DNA from: JBEBSD01 sp040394475
GTDB taxonomy: Bacteria; Bacteroidota; Bacteroidia; Cytophagales; Spirosomataceae
Assembly (NCBI GenBank): GCA_040394475.1
Contig: JBEBSD010000014.1
Coordinates: 33,802 to 97,801, forward strand
Reading direction: 5' to 3'
DNA length: 64,000 bases
Below are positions 27,371-37,600 of this stretch, one piece after another; position 1 is the first letter of the stretch; the number at the start of each line of letters is the position of its first letter. The notes beneath the pieces are model-generated. The model had not been told where the DNA came from, made no database searches, and worked only from the letters and a program-made list of their open reading frames with translations. A program made the translations under genes and the position numbers.

Positions 27371-27931
27371 ATGAGTATTTTCAGACGCTACAGCTATAGC
27401 AGCCTGATGGTTGCAGGAATACTGTCTGCCGTGCAGGCGCAACCAGGCCCAAAGATCAGTACCCAAACCGGGCAAACGGAATTTTTTTCGAAAGCGGCCG
27501 GACCGGCCGACGACATTTACGCCATCCACGAAAACGGAGCAGTAACCGTAAACCTGGAAACCGGGGCAATAGATGTAACAATCGACATGCGCCTGTTTGT
27601 ACTGCCCAAAAAACTGATGACGCAACATTACAACGAAAAATACATGGAAACAGGGAAATTCCCGTTTGCAACCTTTTCAGGCAAGCTGGTAAGAGACCGG
27701 GATATCCGCGTTCCGGGAGTACATCCTGTTAAAGCCACCGGTGACTTTACGGTCCATGGCGTTACCCGTCACCGGACCTTTGCAGGAAAGATTCATACGA
27801 AAGGGGATACCTGTACACTGACTGCCGAATTTGGCGTGCAGTTAGCGGATCATGCTATTCCGATACCGGTTTTGTTTTTTACTAAAATTACAGAAGCAGT
27901 GCACGTAAAGGCTCGTTACGTACTGCAGTAG
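27371..27931 (+). CDS. YceI-family periplasmic protein
   Basis: 186 residues with a signal peptide (about 1-24, AVQAQPG). The YceI lipocalin-like barrel that binds polyprenyl chains is seen in TQTGQTEFFSKA, ETGAIDVTIDMRLFVLPKKLM, YMETGKFPFATFSG and VTRHRTFAGKI. Family members are linked to isoprenoid-quinone or stress functions. It is the second gene of the ribBA run. Confidence 0.88.
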   Translation: MSIFRRYSYSSLMVAGILSAVQAQPGPKISTQTGQTEFFSKAAGPADDIYAIHENGAVTVNLETGAIDVTIDMRLFVLPKKLMTQHYNEKYMETGKFPFATFSGKLVRDRDIRVPGVHPVKATGDFTVHGVTRHRTFAGKIHTKGDTCTLTAEFGVQLADHAIPIPVLFFTKITEAVHVKARYVLQ

Positions 27932-27944
27932 TGTCTAACAATAT

Positions 27945-28976
27945 ATGCCAAGAAAAATAGGGATACTTCTGCTGACTGTCCTGGTGGTTTGGGGCGTTTT
28001 GAACAGGGAGCTCTTGCAGTATGGGTGGATGCAGGCGAAAGGACAGCTGGCAATACTCTGGCACGTCCGGGAGGTTGCTGACGTGCTCGCTGATCCTGCC
28101 TACCCGGATTCGCTGAAGCTGCGGATCCGTTTGATCGAGGAAATCAAACAGTTCGGAGTGGATTCACTGGGGCTGACCCCTTCGGCCAACTATACCACCT
28201 TTTATGACCAGCAAGGACGTTCACTGATGTGGGTACTGACGGCGTCTGAAAAATACCGCATCCTGGCGAAGGAATGGAAATTTCCGGTATTGGGTACATT
28301 TCCCTACAAGGGTTTTTTTGATTCTACCCGGGCTGTTACAGAGCGGCAGGCATTGATCCGGGAGGGCTACGATACCCATATCAATGAAGCGGCGGCCTGG
28401 TCGTTGCTTGGCTATGTACGCGATCCGATCCTGTCTTCCATGCTGGAGCGCTCGGACGGCGGCCTGGCGAACCTTATTCTCCACGAACTGACGCATGGAA
28501 CCCTGTTTGTGAAGGACAACCTGGAACTGAATGAAAACCTTGCTAGTTTTGTGGGTGACTGGGGGGCTATCCGGTTTCTGACCTATAAATACGGTCCTGA
28601 TTCGGAGCAATTGAAACGCTACGAGTTCCGCAAAAAGTATAATGATGCCTGGGCACAGCACATGCTGCGGGGGGCCAACCGCCTGGATTCACTCTATCAG
28701 TCATTTGAGGCAGCGCTTCCCGAAACGGCAAAAGCACAGCAGAAGCAATTCCTGTTAAACCGTATATTGGCAGATGCCGATACACTTTTAGGGGGGCTGT
28801 ATCCGTTGGATAGTAACGCTAAAGCGGGAGAGATTGCTGCCAATAATGCCTATTTTATAAGTTATAAAACCTATAAGTCGCAACAGAACCTGTTTCGGCA
28901 AGAATTTGAGCAGCAATTCGACAGTGATTTTAAAAGCTATTTTGATTACCTGAAAAGAAAATATCCATCGCTCTAA
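27945..28976 (+). CDS. Predicted membrane-associated aminopeptidase
   Basis: 343 residues. One N-terminal hydrophobic segment (about 5-19) suggests membrane anchoring or export. A zinc-protease HELTH (180-184, in LILHELTHGTLF) and a downstream Glu in ELNENLASFVGDWGA match the predicted aminopeptidase family of the COG4324 type (DUF2265). Biochemistry of that family is thin. Genes on both sides are within 13 bp, so it is cotranscribed with yceI and DUF3108. Confidence 0.8.
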   Translation: MPRKIGILLLTVLVVWGVLNRELLQYGWMQAKGQLAILWHVREVADVLADPAYPDSLKLRIRLIEEIKQFGVDSLGLTPSANYTTFYDQQGRSLMWVLTASEKYRILAKEWKFPVLGTFPYKGFFDSTRAVTERQALIREGYDTHINEAAAWSLLGYVRDPILSSMLERSDGGLANLILHELTHGTLFVKDNLELNENLASFVGDWGAIRFLTYKYGPDSEQLKRYEFRKKYNDAWAQHMLRGANRLDSLYQSFEAALPETAKAQQKQFLLNRILADADTLLGGLYPLDSNAKAGEIAANNAYFISYKTYKSQQNLFRQEFEQQFDSDFKSYFDYLKRKYPSL

Positions 28977-28987
28977 CCCTGCCACCC

Positions 28988-29779
28988 ATGAAAAAAGTGC
29001 TTATGCTTGTCGTTAGTTTAGTGGTAGGAGCTGTTGGGCTGATGGCCTTTAAAAAAGCAGACGTTCCGGTCCCCGATAAAAGCTTTGGGGTGGGAGAGAA
29101 GGTGGAGTACCGTATTCACTATGGCTTTATCAACGCCGCGGAGGCCCGGGTGGATATTGCCAAAAATGTGACCAGAATCAACAACAGACCCTGTTACCGG
29201 ATCAACGTTTTCGGCCGGACCACCGGTGCGTTTGATGTTTTTACCAAGGTGAGGGATACGTGGCGTACTTACCTGGATACCACGGACAATGTGCCGCAGC
29301 GGTTTTACCGGAATATCAGGGAGAATAGTTACCGGAAGGAAGAAACTACCTATTTCGACCGGGCTGCCAACAAGGTTACCACCCAGACAAAAGATACGAC
29401 CCGGATCTTCAGTGTACCGGATAATATCCACGATATCATCAGTGGCTATTATTACCTGCGAACGATCGACTATTCCAACCGAACGGTCGGAGAGATCATC
29501 GAGGTGCCTATTTTTCTGAGTGATGAGGTAATCAAAATGCGGGTCCGGTATGCGGGGCGGGATGTCGTGAAGACCAGGTTCGGGAGGATCCGGGTGTTCA
29601 AACTCAACCCGTTGATGCCTTCCAACAAAATGTTTAAGGGAGAGAACTCGATCCGGATATGGGTTTCGGATGATGCCAACAAGGTGCCTATCAAGGCGGA
29701 GGCTGATTTATTTATCGGAGCCCTGGCAATCGACCTGAAAGGATACAGCGGCCTGCAGGAGGAACTGGAATGGTATTGA
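28988..29779 (+). CDS. DUF3108-family exported protein
   Basis: 263 residues with a signal segment (about 1-22, LVVSLVVGAVGLMAFKKA). The family pattern is clear: GEKVEYRIHYGFINAAEARVDI, VFGRTTGAFDVFTKVRDTW, a central YYYLRTIDY and FGRIRVFKLNPLM. DUF3108 proteins are beta-rich periplasmic or outer-membrane proteins of unknown activity. Last gene of the ribBA run; it converges on the acyltransferase gene with a 37-bp gap. Confidence 0.85.
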   Translation: MKKVLMLVVSLVVGAVGLMAFKKADVPVPDKSFGVGEKVEYRIHYGFINAAEARVDIAKNVTRINNRPCYRINVFGRTTGAFDVFTKVRDTWRTYLDTTDNVPQRFYRNIRENSYRKEETTYFDRAANKVTTQTKDTTRIFSVPDNIHDIISGYYYLRTIDYSNRTVGEIIEVPIFLSDEVIKMRVRYAGRDVVKTRFGRIRVFKLNPLMPSNKMFKGENSIRIWVSDDANKVPIKAEADLFIGALAIDLKGYSGLQEELEWY

Positions 29780-29816
29780 TGCCTCGACTGGCAAACATTT
29801 CCGAAATGCATGCTGC

Positions 29817-30800
29817 TCACGTTTGCCGGCTGGTCAGCCAGCTTCTGCGCAATTCCTGGAGCTGCCGGAAAGGGAATGGAAGCCGATTGGAACGTATGCA
29901 GTAGTACGGCCTGGAGGCGGCGCCGAACTTTCCGTAATAGTACTGCACGGAAGCTGCCTCCGGACTCTCGAAATCAAAACAAACCGGGCTGCCCGCCCAA
30001 CTTCTTACTTGAAGGTCTACCAAGAAAGCCCGTGCATTTTTCTGCCTGCCGGTTGCATCGGCGGCGTTGAAAAGGTAGACAGGCCCCTGCTGCGGATCGG
30101 TGAGAAAGAGCGCACCTGCATGAAGATGCTTCCCCCGGGATGCGTAAGACAGGGTAGCGGCTTTCCGGTCAAGCAGTGCGGTCAGTAAACGGGCGAGGAG
30201 GGGATAAGCATCCCGGTGAACGCCACCCGGGATCAGATGGCTGTGATGCTGTCGGAACAACGTAATCAGAGGGGCAATGTCGTTGCTTGCCGTCACTTCC
30301 CAGCCAAAAGCTGCGGCCTGCCGGAGCTGGCACTTTAAGTCGGTATGATAACGCTCACCCAATTGGGGGTAGGGAGCAGACAAGGGAAGCCACTGCGTTT
30401 GCCGGACCGTAACAGGCAACTGCGGGAACTGCGACATTGCCAGGTCTACTGCCGGATGGTTCTCCGGATGGAAATGGTAGCCGGAAATATACGAAAAGCC
30501 TTTCAGGAGTGCTTGCAGCAGGACCGTTACGCGGCCGGCGTCCAGAGGTACGGTTGCGTAAATACCAAGGAACTGGCAAAAGAGCGGCTGCTGTACGACA
30601 GTTGTTCCCCACTTTTTGCAGACCGGGATGGGCAAAACGACCTCATAAGAGGCTCCGGAAAACCCGACCAATCCGTACCACCCGGGTGAAACGCAGTCGA
30701 GGTACCAGGAAAGTGCGTACAGCGTCGGAGCGTGTGAATTCCGGATACAGGCATCCCATTTTTCTACGTCAATCCGGTGACGGGGCAGCAATCGGGGCAT
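29817..30800 (-). CDS. FemAB/GNAT-like acyltransferase
   Basis: 327 residues from ATG 30800 (MPRLLPRHRIDVEKWD). The frame continues 31 codons upstream but those codons only translate the heptamer array, so they are excluded. The fold matches FemAB-like GNAT proteins: WDACIRNSHAPTLYALSWYLD at the start, LKCQLRQAAAFGWEVT in the middle, then LHAGALFLTDPQQGPVYLFNAA and FDFESPEAASVQYYYGKFGA. Such proteins add amino acids or acyl groups to cell-wall or other acceptors. The start codon is only 4 bp from a 7-bp repeat array, so its promoter or ribosome site must lie in or beyond that array. Confidence 0.8.
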   Translation of the reverse strand: MPRLLPRHRIDVEKWDACIRNSHAPTLYALSWYLDCVSPGWYGLVGFSGASYEVVLPIPVCKKWGTTVVQQPLFCQFLGIYATVPLDAGRVTVLLQALLKGFSYISGYHFHPENHPAVDLAMSQFPQLPVTVRQTQWLPLSAPYPQLGERYHTDLKCQLRQAAAFGWEVTASNDIAPLITLFRQHHSHLIPGGVHRDAYPLLARLLTALLDRKAATLSYASRGKHLHAGALFLTDPQQGPVYLFNAADATGRQKNARAFLVDLQVRSWAGSPVCFDFESPEAASVQYYYGKFGAASRPYYCIRSNRLPFPFRQLQELRRSWLTSRQT

Positions 30801-30804
30801 TTTG

Positions 30805-30972
30805 GATTTACGATTTACGATTTTGGGTTTTTGGCATCTGATAGCCGATAGCTGATAGCTGATAGCTGATTTACGATTTTGGGTTTCGGGCATCTGATAG
30901 CCGATTTCTGATAGCTGATAGCTGATTTACGATTTTGGGTTTCGGGCATCTGATAGCCGATTTCTGATAGCT
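30805..30972. repeat. Heptamer array (24 units), GATNNNN type with 56-bp superperiod
   Basis: Twenty-four 7-mers in register, nearly all starting GAT or GG: e.g. GATTTAC GATTTTG GGTTTCG GGCATCT GATAGCC GATTTCT GATAGCT GATAGCT. The block of eight repeats three times with exact 56-bp spacing (GATTTAC at 30812, 30868 and 30924). It starts 4 bp upstream of the acyltransferase ATG. Confidence 0.9.
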
Positions 30973-31184
30973 GTCCGTCCTGAGCTGCATCTACCTGTCA
31001 TCCAGCTCTTTTGTATTTGTAAAAATACTCCCGCTCTCAGGATGACACGACAGGCTATTATTGATTTGTTATATAATGTGCTTTATGCCAGTAAGTTGCG
31101 AATTCAGCTTAGCGGTCTTTTCCCAATGTTATCAATAGTGTTTTTTTATGAAATAGAATTACCGCTCAGGATGCCATCCTGCAT

Positions 31185-31226
31185 CGTAAACCGTAAATCG
31201 TCCTTCGTACCTCGTAAATCAAACCT
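31185..31226. repeat. Heptamer array (6 units), CGTAAAT type
   Basis: CGTAAAC CGTAAAT CGTCCTT CGTACCT CGTAAAT CAAACCT, ending at the dnaA stop codon. The 212-bp gap between this and the 30805 array holds an AT-rich stretch (31060-31165) with no clear gene or DnaA-box cluster. Confidence 0.75.
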
Positions 31227-32679
31227 ACTTCAGATAACTCTGGATCCGTTGCAGTGTTTCTTCCGTATCCGGGTTGGAGGTCAGCATTTCCTGGATGGCC
31301 TGGACAGAATGGATGATCGTGCTATGGTCGCGGCCGCCAAAGTGGCTTCCGATCGATTTTAATGGTAAGTCCGTATGCTCCTTGGCCAGGTAAATCGCCA
31401 GCTGACGCGGGTACACGATTTCCTTTTTACGGCTTTTACTTTTCAGGTCTGCGATCGTAATCTTAAAATAATCGGCTACCGTTTCCAGGATACTGTCGAT
31501 GGAAATCTCCTTGCTCTGGTCCATGACGATATTGCGCAGTGTGTTTTTCGCGAGTTCCACGTCTATTTCCCGACGCGTAAGAGAAGCCTGCGCCATCAGG
31601 GAGATAATGACTCCCTCCAGTTCCCGCACGTTGGTATTCACACTATGGGCGACATATTCTATGACATCGTAATTGATGAGAATCCCCTCGCGTTGGAGTT
31701 TCTTTTGGATAATGGCAATACGCGTTTCGAAATCAGGAGCTTGTAAGTCAGCAGTCAGTCCCCATTTGAAACGGGAGAGCAGCCGGTCCTGCAGTCCTTC
31801 CAGCTCCCGGGGCGGCCGGTCGCTCGTCATAATGATTTGTTTGCCGAGCTGGTGGAGGTGATTGAATATGTGGAAAAAAGTATCCTGGGTTTTTTCTTTT
31901 TTGGACAGAAACTGGACGTCATCAATGACCAGCACATCGACCTTCATATAGAAATCGGTAAAAGAAGAAAGTGTATTGTTCCGGATAGCGTTGATGAACT
32001 GATTGGTGAATTTCTCCGATGACACATACATCACCACCTTGTTGTCGAAGTGGTTGCTGATGTAGTTGCCGATTGCCTGCACGATGTGGGTTTTACCCAG
32101 ACCAACATCGCCGTAAATCATCAGCGGATTAAAGGACGTTGCCCCCGGGCGCTGGGCAACAGCTAGTCCGGCCGAACGGGCAAGCCGGTTGCAGTCACCT
32201 TCAATAAAGTTATCGAAGCTGTAGTTAGGGTTCAGGTAATTGTCCAGCTGCAGCGAATCGTGGTCCTGCGACGGATGAGCTGCTTGTTTGCGGGGGTCGT
32301 TCTGAAAATTATCCGGACGGCCCGGAAAGGGCTTCACCGCCGCGGTGACATTCATCGTAAGCGGTTTGTGTTTTTCATTTCCCGGATCAACAATGATCTC
32401 ATATTCGAGCATCCCATCCTTTCCGATCGCATAATCCAGCGCTTTCCGGAGCACATTGACATAATTATCTTCCAGCCATTCGAAAAAAAACTCGGTCGGC
32501 ACCTGGATGGTAATTACCTTATCAACCAGTTTGACAGGGCGTATGGGTTCAAACCAGGTTTCGTAACTGGCGTAAGGAACACTATCTTGGATTACCTTTA
32601 AACATTTCTCCCACACAACCTCCACTTCTCTGGGTGGAGCTATATTCTGTTTGGTTGTATCAGGATAATCGTATGGCAT
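31225..32679 (-). CDS. dnaA: Chromosomal replication initiator DnaA
   Basis: 484 residues from ATG 32679 (MPYDYPDTTKQN). The frame runs 147 codons further upstream without a stop, but that part has no protein-like character and the family length fits the 32679 start. Domain I (about 18-95, VWEKCLKVIQDSVPYASYETWFEPIRPV), a linker, the AAA+ domain with Walker A GDVGLGKTH (190-198) and Walker B VLVIDDVQ (249-256), and the C-terminal DNA-binding domain with GGRDHSTIIHS (448-458). It opens unfolding of the origin by binding DnaA boxes with ATP. dnaN and other usual origin genes are not adjacent. Confidence 0.98.
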   Translation of the reverse strand: MPYDYPDTTKQNIAPPREVEVVWEKCLKVIQDSVPYASYETWFEPIRPVKLVDKVITIQVPTEFFFEWLEDNYVNVLRKALDYAIGKDGMLEYEIIVDPGNEKHKPLTMNVTAAVKPFPGRPDNFQNDPRKQAAHPSQDHDSLQLDNYLNPNYSFDNFIEGDCNRLARSAGLAVAQRPGATSFNPLMIYGDVGLGKTHIVQAIGNYISNHFDNKVVMYVSSEKFTNQFINAIRNNTLSSFTDFYMKVDVLVIDDVQFLSKKEKTQDTFFHIFNHLHQLGKQIIMTSDRPPRELEGLQDRLLSRFKWGLTADLQAPDFETRIAIIQKKLQREGILINYDVIEYVAHSVNTNVRELEGVIISLMAQASLTRREIDVELAKNTLRNIVMDQSKEISIDSILETVADYFKITIADLKSKSRKKEIVYPRQLAIYLAKEHTDLPLKSIGSHFGGRDHSTIIHSVQAIQEMLTSNPDTEETLQRIQSYLK

Positions 32680-32986
32680 TTTGTTGCAGGGAATTAACGT
32701 TACGGTGTGCTTCCCCCTGGCGGGAAAGGGTGACGAAGTTAATGCTAGAAAATCTCTTAAACAAGTTTGAAAAACGATGTACCGGAATAATACAAGAGGG
32801 TCCCTGAGGGATCCCGCAGGAGCTATTCCTCTGGTTGAAAAAATGTAATCGGGTGGGGCAACGGCGAAAGCAGCCTCTTGTAGAAGCGGGCACAAGGAAG
32901 GCGCTGATGCTCCGGGCGCAGGATAGTTAAACGCCCGGATTGGAGGGAAATCCGGGCGCTGGTGTGGCTTAGAATGGATTGCTTGC
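32680..32986. other. Intergenic between dnaA and susD2
   Basis: 307 bp carrying the dnaA leader side and the susD2 terminator. No TTATCCACA-type DnaA boxes, no ORF and no RNA gene were recognised. Confidence 0.5.
32932..32958 (-). terminator. Terminator of the second SusCD unit
   Basis: 10-bp perfect stem CGCCCGGATT / AATCCGGGCG with a 7-nt loop, followed on the minus strand by TTTAAC, 28 bp after the susD2 stop. Confidence 0.75.
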
Positions 32987-34678
32987 TTAATAACTTTGAT
33001 TCTGAATGAGATAACCTTCCAGGTTGGAGGCGCCGTCAATAGCTGTCTGGGGAATAGGGAAAACCCGTTTTTGTACGTTAGAACTGGTTTTTTCGGTCCA
33101 GGTACCTTCGTACTTGCCAAAACGGATCATATCGGTCCTTCTGAGCATTTCCCAATAGAACTCAAAACCACGCTCGCGGAAAAGGAGATCCAGGTTCATC
33201 TCAGTTAGCGGCGGCGGCGGGCTGGTGGCCGTGCGGGAAGCTCTTACGGTGTTCACATCGGCGAGCGCCCCGGCCGCATCATTGCTTCTGCGAAGTTTCG
33301 CCTCCGCCCGCATCAGGTACACATCGGCCAGGCGCAGGAGGGAAATATCGGCCTCTCCCTTGTTCCGGCCGGAATCCGAGACACGGCTGAATTCGTATTT
33401 CTCTACCCGGTACCCGGAACTGTAGCCGCTGCCTGCCGTGGTGAAGTCTATCCGCTCTGTGAAATCGACCGAGAGATCCGGCCGGTTACGGGTAAGGTTG
33501 GTGAGTTTCCCGACTTTCAGGCGGCCGTCAGGACAGCGTAGGAATACCCCGTTGACACGAATGGCGCCATACTGCTGGCCCCGCAGGATTCCCCGGTTGA
33601 CCTTATAGTCGGCGTCGTTGATACAGGTATCGGCAGGATTGGAATAGACCGACATGTTTTCCTGGTAAAACCGGGGGTCGACAGAGAGGTCTTCGCTACC
33701 ATAGGCCTCTACCCAGGTGCGGTAAAAGTCCGAAGTAATACCCGGTCCGTCCGTTCCGTTGGCTGCCGGGAACTGCGCCAGCGGAAACTGATCGCCGGCC
33801 AGTGAGAAGTACGAAAGCCTGTTGTGACCATTCAGTTCCGGGCGCTGGTCAATCGCAAAGATGAGCTCGGAGTTTGTGTGGTTGTCGTTTCCGAAGATTG
33901 AAAAATAGTCAGACGAGAGCTGGTATTCTCCGGAGTTGATGATTTTATCACAATAGGAAATGACCTTATCCATATCGCCGTTATCGAAACTGAACTGGGG
34001 GGTGTAAATATCCCGGTAAACCGCGGCATTCAGGTACAGCCGTGCGAGCAATCCCCAGACAGCCGCTTTGCTGATCCGGCCGGAACCCACTGCGGCCCGG
34101 TTCTGAAGGACCGGCTCCACCTCCAGCAGCTCACTTTCAATATAGCTGACTGCGTCCTGTCCCCGCAGGATAACCGAGGTGGTTCCGGGATCTTCTTTCA
34201 TAAAGACCAGTCCGAACAGATCGAGCGTCAACAGCGAATAATAAGCCCGCATGGCCCGGGCTTCCGCCAGGTAAAGGGGAGCGTTGGGATCCCTGAGGGC
34301 GGGCAGGGTGGTAATGGCCGTGATTGACCGTGAGATGGATTGTACAAGGTAGTTCCAGGTGCTCCGGATGTTGGGATCCGTGCTGGTGTAGTTATGGGAA
34401 TGCATGGCAAGGTAAATGCCGTTGTCGCCCCAGTCGGTTCCGCCCCTGTAGGGCAGTATGGCTTCGTCAGTAGAGATTTCCTGCAGGGCAAACATGGTGG
34501 TATGCCGGAACATTTCAGGAAGGTTGGCATATACCGGGACGAGCAGGCCCCGGGCGGTTTCGGCTTCCGTAAGATCGGAAGTGAAGGTTTCGTCCAGTAC
34601 TTTTTCTTCCAGGTTGGTACAGGCGTTGACGCCGAGCAAAAGGCCGGTAACCGTCAGGGATATGAATTTCTTAAACAT
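32987..34678 (-). CDS. SusD/RagB-family lipoprotein, second locus
   Basis: 563 residues. Lipoprotein signal with the cysteine at residue 20 (LLLGVNACTNLEE). SusD/RagB features include YLAEARAMRAYYSLLTLDLFGLVF (TPR-type helices), LIFAIDQRPELNGHN and the C-terminal DISLLRLADVYLMRAEAKLR ... FRERGFEFYWEMLRRTDMIRFGKY. It caps the SusC2 barrel and captures oligosaccharide. Cotranscribed after susC2 (11-bp gap). No enzymes belong clearly to this pair in the window, so the substrate is unknown. Confidence 0.95.
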   Translation of the reverse strand: MFKKFISLTVTGLLLGVNACTNLEEKVLDETFTSDLTEAETARGLLVPVYANLPEMFRHTTMFALQEISTDEAILPYRGGTDWGDNGIYLAMHSHNYTSTDPNIRSTWNYLVQSISRSITAITTLPALRDPNAPLYLAEARAMRAYYSLLTLDLFGLVFMKEDPGTTSVILRGQDAVSYIESELLEVEPVLQNRAAVGSGRISKAAVWGLLARLYLNAAVYRDIYTPQFSFDNGDMDKVISYCDKIINSGEYQLSSDYFSIFGNDNHTNSELIFAIDQRPELNGHNRLSYFSLAGDQFPLAQFPAANGTDGPGITSDFYRTWVEAYGSEDLSVDPRFYQENMSVYSNPADTCINDADYKVNRGILRGQQYGAIRVNGVFLRCPDGRLKVGKLTNLTRNRPDLSVDFTERIDFTTAGSGYSSGYRVEKYEFSRVSDSGRNKGEADISLLRLADVYLMRAEAKLRRSNDAAGALADVNTVRASRTATSPPPPLTEMNLDLLFRERGFEFYWEMLRRTDMIRFGKYEGTWTEKTSSNVQKRVFPIPQTAIDGASNLEGYLIQNQSY

Positions 34679-34689
34679 GGGTGTTGCTG

Positions 34690-37600
34690 TTAAAAACCTA
34701 CATTAATTCCAAAAATGATCGTTCTGGCCTTGGGGTAGCTCAGGTAGTCGATCCCATAAGACGATACCCCGTTGATGGCCCGGTCGTTATTGACCTCCGG
34801 ATCAAAACCGTCGTATTTGGTAAACAGGAGCAGGTTCTGTCCGGTTACCGACACCCTTACGGAAGAAACCCAGTCGCTGATGCCCAGACGGGAGGTATTG
34901 AGGTTATACCCTAATACGGCGTTGTTCAACCGGAAATAGGCGCCGTTTTTCAGGTAACGGGTGGAAACCGGCGCGGAATTGTTAACGGATTCTTCCGGAG
35001 ACTCCAACGCCTCCCGGGTCGTGTTGATCCCCTTCGACAACCGGAGTTTGTAGAAGTTGGAGTTGGCCGTATTGTCGTAGACCTTGTTTCCGCCGATGCC
35101 GTTAAAGTTAATGGCGAGGTCAAATCCCTTGTAGGCAATGTTTCCGTTCACGTTGAACATCCGGGTAGGGAGCGCCGTGCCGGCCACAATGCGGTCATTG
35201 TCGTTGCTGATACCGTCGCCGTTGAGGTCGTTGAAGCGGCTGATCCCGTTTTCGTCAAAGCCGATAAACTCCCGCAGGTAAAAAGCCCCGATGGGATGTC
35301 CGTTGATGTAGCCATTGATGGTGGCAGAGGTAAGGCCGGAGCCCTGTGCTGCCCCGGAAGGGATGACGGTATAGGGCGAGTTGCTTACTTTGTTCTTGAT
35401 GAACGTAAGGTTGGTGCCGAATCCGTACCGGAAACCGCTGGCAAGGGACTTACGGAAGTTGATATCCAGCTCGATCCCCTGGTTGACGATGCGCATGTCC
35501 CCGACATTGGTCCAGTAGGTTCCTGCAGGCTGCACCGGATCGGAAGGGATGACCTCCAGGAGGATATCCCGGGATACCTTGTTGAAATAATCGATTTCAC
35601 CGCTAAGCGCTCCTTTCAACAGGGAGAAGTCCAGTCCGATGTCCGTTTGCGAGGATACTTCCCACTGGATGTTGGGATTGGCCAGGCGGGAGTAAGTAGT
35701 TCCGGGTGAGTAAACACCTCCATTGTCGAGCGGATAACTGGTGGAACCGCTCACTGTGGAAGTAAACAGGGCCTGGGTGATTTTGGAAGGGATTTCCTGG
35801 TTCCCGGTCTGCCCCCAGCCGGCCCGCAGCTTCAGGTCCGAGAAAATGGAGGACTTAAGAAAATCTTCCTCCGAAAGCCGCCAGCCCAGCGAGAAGGAAG
35901 GAAATACCCCGTATTTGTTGTTGTCCCCGAACTTGGAAGAACCGTCGATCCGGAGCGTGGCGGTCATCAGGTACTTTTGATTGTACTGATAGGTGACGCG
36001 GGAAAAGAAAGATTGCAGTTCGTTTTCCAGGGCGTAGCCGTAAGGCTTGTTATTGATCATGGTCAGATCCTGTCCTAATCCCGGGTTATAGATCGGCTCT
36101 ACTTCAGAGATCGGGAAGCGGTTGATACTGAAACTGCGCTCCTGGAGAAAAAAGTGCTGATAGGAATGTCCTACCAATGCCGAGAAGTTGTGCTTTTCCG
36201 TATCCAGGGAATACGTGATGTAGTTTTCAATCAGCCTGTTCGAGTTTTTCCGGTTAATGGTTTGAAGCCGGCCTTCCTGGTAAGGCTCTTCATTGGGCAA
36301 GGATTGGAAGTCGCGTTCGGAAACGGAGTTGTCGATCCCGAAATTGAGCTTGTAAACCAATCCTTTAAACAAGGTGACGGAAGGGGAAATATTCCCGATA
36401 ACTCTGTTGGTAACCGTAATATCCTTTTCCAGGGCTAACGGGATCAACGGGTTGGTGCCGTCGGTATATTGGTAGGGTTCCCCGTCGGCGTTATAAACCG
36501 GGTACGTGGGATTGGCGGTCAGTGCACCCCCGATCATCCCCTGGATGGGCGGACGCTGGTTTTTGGTATTGGCTGCGTTCAGGTTCACATCAATCGTAAC
36601 CCGGTCCTGAAGCATTCGCTGGTTGATGTTGATCCGGCCCGAATACCGGTTCATATCGTTGTTCTTAAGGATCCCTTCCTGTTTTTGGATACCCAGGGAG
36701 CCGTAGTAGCTCAATTTATCCGTACCTCCTCCCAAGGACAGGTTATGCGTATGCGTTTTGGCAGTCCTTGAAATTTCCTTTTGCCAGTCGGTAGCCCCGC
36801 CCTCATCGATCAGGTCTCCGTCCAGCGCTCTCACTTCCGCCCGGAATTCGTCGGCGCTGAGAACCTTCACAGGGCGCGCCATAGTAGAGAGGCCAAGGCT
36901 TCCGGAATAATTCACATGGGTAAAGCCGGCTTTCCCTCTTTTGGTGGTAATGAGAATAACGCCGTTAGCGCCCCGGGCTCCGTAAATAGCGGTAGCAGAA
37001 GCATCCTTCAGGACGTCCATGGACTCAATGTCTTCGGGGTTAAGGAAACTCAGCGGGTTGGTAGCCCCGCCTGTAGAAGAGTTATCAAGTGCCATCCCGT
37101 CAATTACAAACAAGGGTGTACTCCCTGTTCGCACGCCCCCCGGGCCGCGGATGGTAATACTTTGGCTGCCTCCCGGTTCTCCGGTGGCGGAAGTAACATT
37201 CACGCCCGCGACTTTACCCTGCAGCAACTGTTCCGGTGAATTGATGATCCCGCTATTGAACTCGGCGCTTTTCAGGGATTTGACCGAGCCCGTAATGTCC
37301 TTTTTAACGGTGTTCCCGTAACCTACCACGACCAGCTCCCCTAAATTGGAAACCAGTTCTTTCATACTGACAGCCAGGGAGCTGCTATTGGCAGCGGTAG
37401 GGACGAAGCCGGTGATGACTTGTTTTTCAAAGCCGATAAAGCTGAATTGCAAATCGTAAGAGATGCCTTCCTGGATGTTATTGAACCGGAATTCTCCGCT
37501 GGCGTCGGTAGTGGTACCTTGTTTATTGCCGCCGTTTGTCTCATTGATCAGTACCGTGACGCCTGGAAGGACCTCTCCGGTATGCGCGATAACAACCTTT

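Noticed and set aside
31060..32986. Replication origin beside dnaA
   Set aside because: No cluster of TTATCCACA-like boxes was seen and the neighbours are not origin genes; kept only as a low-interest observation.
32680..33120. 147-codon N-terminal extension of dnaA
   Set aside because: Open by chance; low-complexity, overlaps the susD2 end, and DnaA length and domain I fit ATG 32679.
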